The position numbers and the translations under genes are program-made. A DNA stretch of 29,730 nt, from the IMG/VR virus record IMGVR_UViG_3300036985_004720, positions 1 to 29,730 of that record; one strand, 5' to 3'. Below, piece after piece: positions 5,457 through 12,074 of this stretch (the first letter of the stretch is position 1; every line of letters begins with the position of its first letter). The DNA comes from a virus. The notes under the pieces were generated by a model, which saw only the letters and a list, made by a program, of their open reading frames with translations, was not told the origin of the DNA and ran no database searches.

Positions 5457-5908
5457 AATAATTCTTTAATTTTATTTTTGAGGTCTGAACCTCTTTTGAC
5501 TGCTGCTTTAATTTTAGTGAAAATATTTATTCCAGTTATTCCTTCATAGTTTTCAATTATACTAGTAATCTCAACACTAATCAAGCTAAATGTTACTATC
5601 TTAGTCAAAAATAACTCTATCGTTGTTATTGGTTGAATTATATCTTGTAGGATGAACTTTTCTATACAGAAGAATAGAACTATACAAGATTGATATAAAA
5701 ACATCTTAGAAATCAATCTAGACATCTTATTTGATGTAATCTTATCTCCTTGCTTTCTTGAACGAAGAATACCCATAATTGTGTCTATCAAAATAGCACC
5801 ACCAACTATTAAAAGTAAAGGTTTGATTGGAATTAAAAATGCACCTATAATTGATACAAAAGTAGATATTTTAAGGTTTTGGTAAAGGTTTATCAGAAGG
5901 CTTTTCAT
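5453..5908 (-). CDS. Phage holin (holin_4/TcdE-like)
   Basis: Hydrophobic segments alternate with the signature ILIDTIMGILRSRKQGDKIT and, later, SVEITSIIENYEGITG, which fit the phage_holin_4 group seen in Firmicutes and Bacteroidota phages. The C-terminal tail is basic (KAAVKRGSDLKNKIKELL). Such proteins sit in the inner membrane and time lysis. A longer frame begins at TTG 5918-5920, but the ATG at 5906-5908 is preferred because GAGGAG lies 4 nt upstream of it. It overlaps a 36-aa ORF upstream and the 63-aa membrane gene downstream. No endolysin gene was recognised nearby, which is unusual for a lysis block. Confidence 0.75.
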   Translation of the reverse strand: MKSLLINLYQNLKISTFVSIIGAFLIPIKPLLLIVGGAILIDTIMGILRSRKQGDKITSNKMSRLISKMFLYQSCIVLFFCIEKFILQDIIQPITTIELFLTKIVTFSLISVEITSIIENYEGITGINIFTKIKAAVKRGSDLKNKIKELL

Positions 5909-5981
5909 TTTTCTCCTCAATGTATTTTTTTAGCAATTCAAGATGCTTTTTTTTTATTTTATATGTATCTCGTTTCTTCAT
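5871..5981 (-). CDS. Tiny basic ORF overlapping the holin start (36 aa)
   Basis: ATG 5979-5981 opens a 36-codon frame starting MKKRDTYKIKKKHLELLKKY and ending with the Pro/Lys-rich DKPLPKP. It occupies the gap between the connector gene and the holin and overlaps the holin start in another frame. The holin Shine-Dalgarno lies within it, so it may act as a leader peptide coupling holin translation. It could also be a chance frame. Confidence 0.4.
   Translation of the reverse strand: MKKRDTYKIKKKHLELLKKYIEEKNEKPSDKPLPKP
5913..5918 (-). promoter_or_regulatory. Shine-Dalgarno site of the holin
   Basis: GAGGAG on the minus strand sits 4 nt before ATG 5906-5908. It is notable because almost every other gene here lacks such a site, and it decides the holin start in favour of the ATG over the upstream TTG. 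Confidence 0.55.
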
Positions 5982-5987
5982 ATTATA

Positions 5988-6560
5988 TTATGGACAGCAA
6001 GGTCCCCCACCAAATACAATATCATCACTCCAATTACCAGAACCTCTACCACCTAAATATACACCACCAAAATATTGGTTTATAGATGGTCTTATTTGTA
6101 ATACATTTCCATTACCGATAAAATATTCAGGAAATTGTGTTTGATTATTTATGATGTATTCTCTTATTCTTGTTGAAAGAAATTCAGCATTATCTCTAAT
6201 AGTATTTCTTAAATATTGAACCGTTTCAAGAGGTGTAACTGCTGAGTTATCACTACTTTTTTCACTTACCGCTTTATTAGTTAACTTATAATTTAAGAAA
6301 GGTAATGAATGATAAATAGCCCATTGAGCTTGTGCTGGTTGAATATAATCAGTCATTAAAGTTAAATAATAACCAGTTGTAGTTCCAGTTGTAATAATAT
6401 CATTCATCAATCTTACATACAGAGTATTACCAATTATGGTTTGAATATTTATATCTTGTGATTGAAGAATAAATGGTTCAACCAAATTGGCATCCACATT
6501 CTCGTCCATGATGGTCCATTTTACAAGATATTCAAAAGTAATAAATTTAGCTTTATTCAT
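5988..6560 (-). CDS. Putative head-tail connector/adaptor protein (190 aa)
   Basis: The segment VEPFILQSQDINIQTIIGNT resembles the start of head-completion or connector proteins in Bacteroidota phages, which begin with an E-x-FI..AQ...I...IG pattern. The middle is helical, including WAIYHSLPFLNYKL, and the C-terminus is Gly-rich (GGVYLGGRGSGNWSDD, then GGGPCCP). It follows the portal gene with an 8-nt overlap, the usual place for a connector. A role in closing the portal after packaging is inferred from position and resemblance. Confidence 0.55.
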   Translation of the reverse strand: MNKAKFITFEYLVKWTIMDENVDANLVEPFILQSQDINIQTIIGNTLYVRLMNDIITTGTTTGYYLTLMTDYIQPAQAQWAIYHSLPFLNYKLTNKAVSEKSSDNSAVTPLETVQYLRNTIRDNAEFLSTRIREYIINNQTQFPEYFIGNGNVLQIRPSINQYFGGVYLGGRGSGNWSDDIVFGGGPCCP

Positions 6561-7749
6561 TTGTATTTAATAATTTTTTAATTGAATCGTCATCATATCC
6601 AACCAATTTTAATAATTCTGCCTTTTGTTCTGTTGATAGCGGAGCTTGTAATAAATTCAAGATTTCTGTTACATTTGGTTGAATTGTTGTTTCAATCCTA
6701 AACTTATTAATGATTGCTTCACCTAAACCATTTACTGATAAAACATCATTTACAATTGATTGGATGACTTTTTGCTTTGGTTTGATATATTGTGCTGTAA
6801 ATATATCCATACTCTCTAATATAGTATTTTTACCACCTAATTCACCTTCAGTTTTTATACCAAATAGAGATGGATTTATAACTCTATGACCAGCCATTAT
6901 GCCTTCAGTAACTTCTCTATTTAATTGAATAAATCTTTCATCACTATTATTAGGATTAATTGGTGTTATTACTGGTGCGTTTTGAGCTCCATCACTAAAA
7001 GTAAATATTACTTTACCACCATTTGATGCTCCTTCATATTCTTTTTTCAATCTTCTAATGACATTATCCATTTCTTCTGGACTTGGTATTTGAGCTGAAA
7101 AGTTAATCACCATACTTGGTAAGAAACCATTCTTAACACTTGAAAGGTGAAATTGACTTATTTCGTATTCTAATTCAATCCAATTTTTAGAACTTATATA
7201 TTCTGGTAATGAATAGAACTCAGAGCCTGGTCTAAAATCCTTAACCCATAATATTTGAGAACCATTAATTCTATCTCCTGTATTGAAAGCATCATAAACA
7301 ACAGGTTTAAACATTCTAGTTCTTTCCCAATTATCACTGACAGCAAATTTACTAACAGGCATTCCTAATTCAGGTGTCATAACTCTTACTTTTGAAACAT
7401 CAATATAGTTTATTTTAGATATAGATTGTCTATCACGAGACCAAATTATATTTAAGGCAAAATTACCATACAATTCATAATCATAAGATATTCTCAATAG
7501 AACATCATCCATATTATTTTCTATTAGGAATTGTTCTGTTCTTATATCTAATGATGAAAAACCAGCACCTCCAATCATTGAGGCTTTAGATTTCATAATA
7601 GCATTATGTTTTGATGACTTATCCATTAAACTTTGTAAGTATTTAGGAAAATCATTTTCAGCACCCCAACTGATGATACCATCTCTCATGAATTTTTCTT
7701 CATAATTTATTTCGGATGTTTGTTGTAAGTTAAAAAGTTTTATTTGCAT
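6553..7749 (-). CDS. Portal protein
   Basis: The 398-residue protein shows the Bacteroidota-phage portal pattern: WGAENDFPKYLQSLMDKSSK then HNAIMKSKASMIGG near the N-terminus, DYELYGNFALNIIW in the wing region, and VTEGIMAGHRVINPSLFG in the stem/crown half. The C-terminal tail (LSTEQKAELLKLVGYDDDSI) is typical of portals. The portal forms the dodecameric ring at the head vertex through which terminase threads DNA. It lies 9 nt after the beta-rich 135-aa gene and overlaps the connector gene. It is unusually far from terminase (about 17 kb), with the tail block and capsid genes in between. Confidence 0.85.
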   Translation of the reverse strand: MQIKLFNLQQTSEINYEEKFMRDGIISWGAENDFPKYLQSLMDKSSKHNAIMKSKASMIGGAGFSSLDIRTEQFLIENNMDDVLLRISYDYELYGNFALNIIWSRDRQSISKINYIDVSKVRVMTPELGMPVSKFAVSDNWERTRMFKPVVYDAFNTGDRINGSQILWVKDFRPGSEFYSLPEYISSKNWIELEYEISQFHLSSVKNGFLPSMVINFSAQIPSPEEMDNVIRRLKKEYEGASNGGKVIFTFSDGAQNAPVITPINPNNSDERFIQLNREVTEGIMAGHRVINPSLFGIKTEGELGGKNTILESMDIFTAQYIKPKQKVIQSIVNDVLSVNGLGEAIINKFRIETTIQPNVTEILNLLQAPLSTEQKAELLKLVGYDDDSIKKLLNTNE

Positions 7750-7757
7750 ATCTTGTT

Positions 7758-8165
7758 TTATATTTGATTAAATGAAGGAATTGTTCCTGAAAAAGTAAAT
7801 GTATTTAGTCCTTCAATTCCTGATTGTGTTGATACAATTTTAAGTATTCCAACTTCAACTGGATTAGGATTACTTGCTGATGCTATATTCAAGTTATAAG
7901 GTTCATTCATTTCCCACACCGTATATGTATATTCACCAGCCGGATTATTTAATATACCAGCAGTTAAACCTGATTGAGTTGCTATTGAGAATGTAAAACT
8001 ATTATAATACCAAGGAGCCGTTGAATGGTCATCTTGATAAAAATAAGTTACATCTTTTGTTGTCTTATTAATAATTTCCCACGTAAAATATGGATTTACT
8101 ATATTAAGACACTTTTCATATAAAGTAACTACTATTGAGTTTGTACCTGGATTTAAATATATCAT
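7758..8165 (-). CDS. Beta-rich virion-associated protein (135 aa)
   Basis: No family is named. The sequence is beta-rich with an immunoglobulin-like feel: TNSIVVTLYEKC, FTWEIINKTTKD, GEYTYTVWEMNE and a closing VEVGILKIVS strand. There is no signal peptide or membrane helix. It lies between the tail-tube-like gene and the portal, preceded by a strong hairpin terminator and an AT-rich motif, so it may begin its own transcript. A neck, decoration or tail-associated virion role is inferred from position. Confidence 0.6.
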   Translation of the reverse strand: MIYLNPGTNSIVVTLYEKCLNIVNPYFTWEIINKTTKDVTYFYQDDHSTAPWYYNSFTFSIATQSGLTAGILNNPAGEYTYTVWEMNEPYNLNIASASNPNPVEVGILKIVSTQSGIEGLNTFTFSGTIPSFNQI

Positions 8166-8172
8166 ATTATCC

Positions 8173-8182
8173 TAAATATATT
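8173..8182 (-). promoter_or_regulatory. AATATATTTA motif before the 8165 gene
   Basis: The minus-strand AATATATTTA lies 7 nt before the start codon and just after the terminator at 8204-8252. Identical 10-mers occur at 10561, 13924, 20388, 22347 and 24861, always just upstream of a late gene. TATATTTA resembles the Bacteroidota -7 element TAnnTTTG, but the spacing is so short here that the transcript would be almost leaderless. A translation-related A/U element is the alternative. Confidence 0.45.
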
Positions 8183-8203
8183 TTTTAATTATTTTATTCA
8201 TTT

Positions 8204-8252
8204 AAAACAAAAAACCCAGAAGATATTCACAAACTTCTGGGTTTTTTGTTTT
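8204..8252. terminator. Strong bidirectional intrinsic terminator
   Basis: A perfect 19-bp inverted repeat (AAAACAAAAAACCCAGAAG and its complement) encloses an 11-nt loop at 8223-8233. The CCCAGAAG/CTTCTGGG core is flanked by A6 and T6 tracts, so a U-tract follows the stem in either direction. It lies downstream of the 8278-8790 gene and upstream of the 8165 gene. Confidence 0.9.
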
Positions 8253-8277
8253 TCCTATGGTAGCTAGGATAGTTTAG

Positions 8278-8790
8278 TTATACTATCATTGATAGAGCTG
8301 CTGCAGTTGTTAAAGGAAATGCTGGCTCTGGTTCTTTACCTGTAAAGGTGATAATCGCTCCATTCAAATCTCCGAATGCTTTACCCAATTGTGGGTTAGA
8401 TGCTGAGACACGAACTGGATTTTGTTTACCCATTAACCAATATGTTCCTCTTTGGTCTAAGATAATTACTCTCCAAACTCCTTGTCCAAGGATTTTGATT
8501 TGGTCTCTATTACAAGCGTCTAACTTTTGTAGTGTTATTTCTAAAACTTGTTCATAGAATGATGTTCCATTTTCCGTTGAGAACTGACCATTTTGTATAA
8601 AAGATGCTGTTTCCAACTCTTGTTCAAAAGTATAGAAAGAAGCAGTTGGACTAATTGAGCTAATGGTGTCACATGGTCCTGTTAGACCATATACCGTATC
8701 AGCATCCCAAGTTCCAATATAAACTCTTTGAATACCACCTAATGAGTCTCTACAACCTAAACTATATCCTGATGTTAAATTACATGACAT
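8278..8790 (-). CDS. Putative major tail (tube) protein (170 aa)
   Basis: The N-terminus SGYSLGCRDSLGGIQRVYIG and the middle GTSFYEQVLEITLQKLDACN followed by DQIKILGQG resemble tail-tube-type proteins of Bacteroidota phages. The C-terminal DLNGAIITFTGKEPEPAF matches the closing strands of that group. It immediately follows the major capsid gene, and a hairpin and a strong terminator bound it, suggesting dosage control of an abundant virion protein. A head decoration protein is a fair alternative because it neighbours the capsid gene rather than the tape measure. Confidence 0.5.
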   Translation of the reverse strand: MSCNLTSGYSLGCRDSLGGIQRVYIGTWDADTVYGLTGPCDTISSISPTASFYTFEQELETASFIQNGQFSTENGTSFYEQVLEITLQKLDACNRDQIKILGQGVWRVIILDQRGTYWLMGKQNPVRVSASNPQLGKAFGDLNGAIITFTGKEPEPAFPLTTAAALSMIV

Positions 8791-8818
8791 ATTATTTGTT
8801 TATTTTTTGTGTTGTTAG

Positions 8819-8840
8819 AGGTGGATGAAATCACCCACCT
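8819..8840 (-). terminator. Hairpin after the major capsid gene
   Basis: AGGTGGGTG pairs with CATCCACCT (one G-T pair) around an ATTT loop. It is one of the few GC-rich stretches in the region. No U-tract follows on the transcribed strand, so partial termination, mRNA 3' protection or processing is as likely as termination. Confidence 0.5.
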
Positions 8841-8864
8841 TTTACAACTATGTTTATATTGGTA

Positions 8865-9809
8865 TTAAGATGCTTTTAATACTACTGCTCTACCTGGAAA
8901 AGATAGTGCATTTCCAATCTTAACTTTATATCTGATTAAATACTTATCAAGATACATATTATATTCACCCTTGATAGGCTCTTCATCTGGAGTTAAATCA
9001 GTTCCCCAGTGAATGTATGAACCCTTAGTTAAAAGAGCTTTGTTAGTTCCGTTAAGACCTACGGTTGCAAACATTGTGATGTTTCTTTTACCGAATAATC
9101 TTACAGCTGCTCCATCAATCTCATCTGGTGAGAAATGATACAAGTTAAGGTTTCTTACTGAACGTGTATATTTATCAAAGATGTCTTGACCTACTGCCAA
9201 TACTAATTCTTCACTTAACATATCTGAGTTAAGAGCGTCAATAGCTGAATCAATAGCTGCGATAACACCGTTGTTTACTGCTGAAGATACTTGTGAGAAA
9301 GATGCAGTTGTAATTACCGTACCACCAGAAGCTGTAATACCAGCGATACCAGCAGTTGAAAGTACACCACCTACACAAGAATCACCTTGCCAGAATGTTA
9401 CGTCTAATTTCTTAGCGATTTTTTCAAATTTCTCATTGAAGAAAGCCTCTTCGAATGGTAAATTTTCTTGGTCTGAACCACGTCTCATAAATTGACCAAA
9501 ATAGTATTGTTCCATTTCGTTAAGACAGATTGATTCTTCCATTTTTTTATAACAAGTTGTTAATGTAATACCTGTTATTGAAGTTGTTGCTCCGTTAGCA
9601 AAAGTTGTACATGTATCAGCTGCAATTAAATCAAGAGTAGTATCCACATTTGGAATAACTTTTGAATATTTAACATCTGGAACAACGCTAATGAAGTCAA
9701 GAGTTCTTACTTTACCAACAACTGAAGGAATGAATCCATCGTATAATTGGTCAACATACTTGTTGATTGATGTGTAAGAAGCACTAAATTTTAGATTTTT
9801 CTTTTCCAT
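8865..9809 (-). CDS. Major capsid protein (HK97-like fold)
   Basis: The 314-residue product follows the scaffold gene by 19 nt and has the features of Bacteroidota-phage capsids. It has an N-terminal arm, a KMEESICLNEMEQYYFGQFM segment followed by the E-loop-like acidic stretch, a central Ala/Ser/Thr-rich region and AIDSAIDALNSDML. The closing SYIHWGTDLTPDEEPIKGEY, YRVK-like strand and ALSFPGRAVVL are typical for the last strands. It would form the icosahedral shell. GC and codon choice look higher than its neighbours (GCT/GGT-rich codons), consistent with high expression. Confidence 0.82.
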   Translation of the reverse strand: MEKKNLKFSASYTSINKYVDQLYDGFIPSVVGKVRTLDFISVVPDVKYSKVIPNVDTTLDLIAADTCTTFANGATTSITGITLTTCYKKMEESICLNEMEQYYFGQFMRRGSDQENLPFEEAFFNEKFEKIAKKLDVTFWQGDSCVGGVLSTAGIAGITASGGTVITTASFSQVSSAVNNGVIAAIDSAIDALNSDMLSEELVLAVGQDIFDKYTRSVRNLNLYHFSPDEIDGAAVRLFGKRNITMFATVGLNGTNKALLTKGSYIHWGTDLTPDEEPIKGEYNMYLDKYLIRYKVKIGNALSFPGRAVVLKAS

Positions 9810-9828
9810 TTTTATTTTTATTTTTTTT

Positions 9829-10530
9829 TTATTTGTTTTTAGTCAATGATTTTAATCTTTCAACTCTCAATTCAGCTGGTGTTAAGTTTTTCTCCATAAT
9901 TACTGGAACCACCGCTGGTTGATTTGATAAATTAATAATTTTTTCACTTAATTTCTCAGTAATATCTATTAATGATGTAATCATATTAGACATTTCTAAA
10001 ACTTTTGATTCAAGTTCTGACATATTTGTTTCTTTTTCAGATTCCATTTTGTCTGAACCCATTTTTTCGTCATAGATTGCATAACACATACCAAGTGCTT
10101 GGTCTTGCTCTTTACCATTACCTACTTCGTAAGATACACATCTTGACACAAATTCATCTTTTGATTCATCTGCTTTTGGCTCCATAACCATTTCAGTTTC
10201 AACTTTTTCAGTTGCTTCAACTGGTTCTGCTGGATTCTCAACTTCTACTTCAACTTCAGTCTCCATAATACCTACAACGGCACCATCTTTAACTTCAATT
10301 GAATACTCGTCAGTTGGATATACACCATCTTCGGCAGGAGTTCTATTACCTTCACCATCTATCTTATAGATAGCGGCACCAACTTCTAAAGTAGCACCAT
10401 CAGTTTCTAGAACTTGTCCATCCATAGTTGTGCATTGATACAACTTAACTTCAGTTGATACAATTTCTTCAGATGTAAAAAGAGCTTTCAATCTTGTTTT
10501 AATTTCTTGTAAAGCTTGTTCTTTATTCAT
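9829..10530 (-). CDS. Head scaffolding protein with embedded ESxxEF-SRC motif
   Basis: The N-terminal 90 residues show the repeat-like pattern of Bacteroidota-phage scaffolds: TMDGQVLETDGATLEVGAA, then GEGNRTPAEDGVYPTDEY and KDGAVVGIME. An acidic linker rich in VE follows. Residues 122-156 (ESKDEFVSRCVSYEV, then QALGMCYAIYDEK) match a short Cys-containing motif usually seen near the ends of phage protease or portal proteins. Residues 170-203 look like a coiled coil. It lies directly before the capsid gene, the expected place for a scaffold. Proteolytic removal by the neighbouring protease is expected from the family. Confidence 0.7.
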   Translation of the reverse strand: MNKEQALQEIKTRLKALFTSEEIVSTEVKLYQCTTMDGQVLETDGATLEVGAAIYKIDGEGNRTPAEDGVYPTDEYSIEVKDGAVVGIMETEVEVEVENPAEPVEATEKVETEMVMEPKADESKDEFVSRCVSYEVGNGKEQDQALGMCYAIYDEKMGSDKMESEKETNMSELESKVLEMSNMITSLIDITEKLSEKIINLSNQPAVVPVIMEKNLTPAELRVERLKSLTKNK

Positions 10531-10560
10531 TTTTGTTTTTGTTTTTTTGTTTAACTACCT

Positions 10561-10570
10561 TAAATATATT
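10561..10570 (-). promoter_or_regulatory. AATATATTTA motif before the scaffold gene
   Basis: The minus-strand AATATATTTAAGG lies 30 nt before the scaffold start, a spacing that would suit a promoter driving scaffold and capsid. Confidence 0.5.
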
Positions 10571-10595
10571 AGTAGTTAATATTTTTCATTTTCAT

Positions 10596-10841
10596 TTATA
10601 AATATGTAATGGCTATTGTAAGTAGACCACCTGCAACACTCCATATAATATCTAAAAAACTAAACCTATCACCGTCAAATACTTCTTTACAGGAGGCTAT
10701 TATAAAACAAAGATATATTGATAATATTGGTTCTTGTATAATTCCAAAAATCAATGCTGTTATAATAGCTCCATAAATAAAATGGTTTGCCTTATCTTGT
10801 TTGATAAGTAAAAGTTCAAATAATCTTTTAATTCTTTTCAT
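10596..10841 (-). CDS. Small membrane protein in the head block (81 aa)
   Basis: After a basic N-terminus (MKRIKRLFELLLIKQDKANH) come two or three hydrophobic segments: FIYGAIITALIFGII, ILSIYLCFIIAS and a final IIWSVAGGLLTIAITYL. The conserved-looking KANHF..G and KEVFD...D pattern resembles small bacterial membrane proteins of unknown function. The ATG at 10839-10841 is preferred over the adjacent upstream TTG. It overlaps the protease gene by 14 nt. A lysis-related or envelope role is possible, but its place among head genes gives no clear clue. Confidence 0.55.
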   Translation of the reverse strand: MKRIKRLFELLLIKQDKANHFIYGAIITALIFGIIQEPILSIYLCFIIASCKEVFDGDRFSFLDIIWSVAGGLLTIAITYL

Positions 10842-12057
10842 CAATTTGTTTTAATTTTCTTTGAGCCCACTCAATTCCTTCACGACCTCCCCATGCTAAA
10901 ATCATCAATTTTGCACAACCATCACCTAATTCTTTATTATCATATTGTAAGTGTCTAGCAAAAGAAGCCATTCTTGAAATAGTATCTCTTGAAATGTTTT
11001 CACCTTTTGCCAATTGATTTGCTCTTGCTTTACCTACTGCTGTTCCACAACTACCCCATCCATTCTCTTCAGCCCAATTTAAGGCTCTTTTAGCATTATT
11101 TTTAACTACTTCTGGATAATCACTATATGTTTGTAAAAATCTTACTGGTTTAGATTTTTTTTTTAAGTCGGTATAAATTTCAAAGAAATCATCCTCACTT
11201 AAACCATCAATGTAATCAAGTATATTTTTTGATTTAGACATTTCAACCTTTTCAAGTCCTAATATTCCTTCAATTGAAAAACTATAATATCCTTCATCTT
11301 TGACTTTACTATTCCAAAAGTTATCATCTTCAACTTTAACTTCAATAAACCAAGTACCTATTGGTAGGTCTTTAAATTCTGGATAACCTACACTTTTATC
11401 GTTCTCACTATCTTTAATCCAACTAGAATTAATAAAAGCATTAACCATTTGTTTTGTATGATTGAAATTAATTCTACGAGTAGAGCCAGCTTTATTAAAC
11501 TTTTCAACTAATTTTTCAATAGTTTCTTTTGAGAATCGAATAAAGTATTCAAAACCATCAGGGTCTCTTCTATAAATATCCATATCAGGTATAAGTGCTG
11601 GACCTATAATCTTTTTCTTTTCTGATTGAACACTAAATTTTAATTGAGTTCCTAATCTCTCATATCTTACACCTCTATCAATTAAATAATTCCACACAGC
11701 AGCTCCAACACTTGGTGATTTACCAATAAACCAAGAACCAAACTCGTTTTCACCTTCTGTTGTACAAGTTGCATCACCTAAAACTATATTTTCATATTCA
11801 GTAAAATCTACACCAGAATATCTATATCTTGAACCATCGTTAAATATTAAGATTAACTCACCATTATTTGTGTTGTATCTATAAGAATCAACATTAGATG
11901 AATTGACTGAACCTTGTAATAATTCAAGATTAAAGTTTTTAGACAATTTTACACCCATAATTTCAATTGCTGGGTCTCTAACGATTGATACTAAATCTAA
12001 TCCAATTTCGTCATCATTATCATCTATTACTATTTTGTATATTGGTAATTTATTCAT
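10828..12057 (-). CDS. Prohead maturation protease (XkdF-like) with inserted KTSC domain
   Basis: The protein has three parts. Residues about 50-112 form a KTSC domain (VNSSNVDSYRYN, LILIFNDGSRYRYSGV), inserted after a short N-terminal strand. Residues about 140-268 are the protease: GPALIPDMDIYRRD, His200 in RINFNH, TWFIEVKVEDDNFW and Ser259/Ser261 in YYSFSIEG, in line with XkdF/S78-type maturation proteases. Residues 311-409 are a separate helical domain (NAKRALNWAEENG, GTAVGKARANQLAKGENIS, ILAWGG) recurrent in Bacteroidota-phage head proteins. It probably cleaves scaffold and capsid during maturation. It starts 17 nt after the tape measure stop, so head genes follow tail genes in the same run. 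Confidence 0.78.
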   Translation of the reverse strand: MNKLPIYKIVIDDNDDEIGLDLVSIVRDPAIEIMGVKLSKNFNLELLQGSVNSSNVDSYRYNTNNGELILIFNDGSRYRYSGVDFTEYENIVLGDATCTTEGENEFGSWFIGKSPSVGAAVWNYLIDRGVRYERLGTQLKFSVQSEKKKIIGPALIPDMDIYRRDPDGFEYFIRFSKETIEKLVEKFNKAGSTRRINFNHTKQMVNAFINSSWIKDSENDKSVGYPEFKDLPIGTWFIEVKVEDDNFWNSKVKDEGYYSFSIEGILGLEKVEMSKSKNILDYIDGLSEDDFFEIYTDLKKKSKPVRFLQTYSDYPEVVKNNAKRALNWAEENGWGSCGTAVGKARANQLAKGENISRDTISRMASFARHLQYDNKELGDGCAKLMILAWGGREGIEWAQRKLKQIDEKN

Positions 12058-12074
12058 AATTATATTTGTTTTTT

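Noticed and set aside
5918-5920. TTG start for the holin
   Set aside because: The ATG 12 nt downstream has a good Shine-Dalgarno site and the TTG itself lies at the edge of that site.
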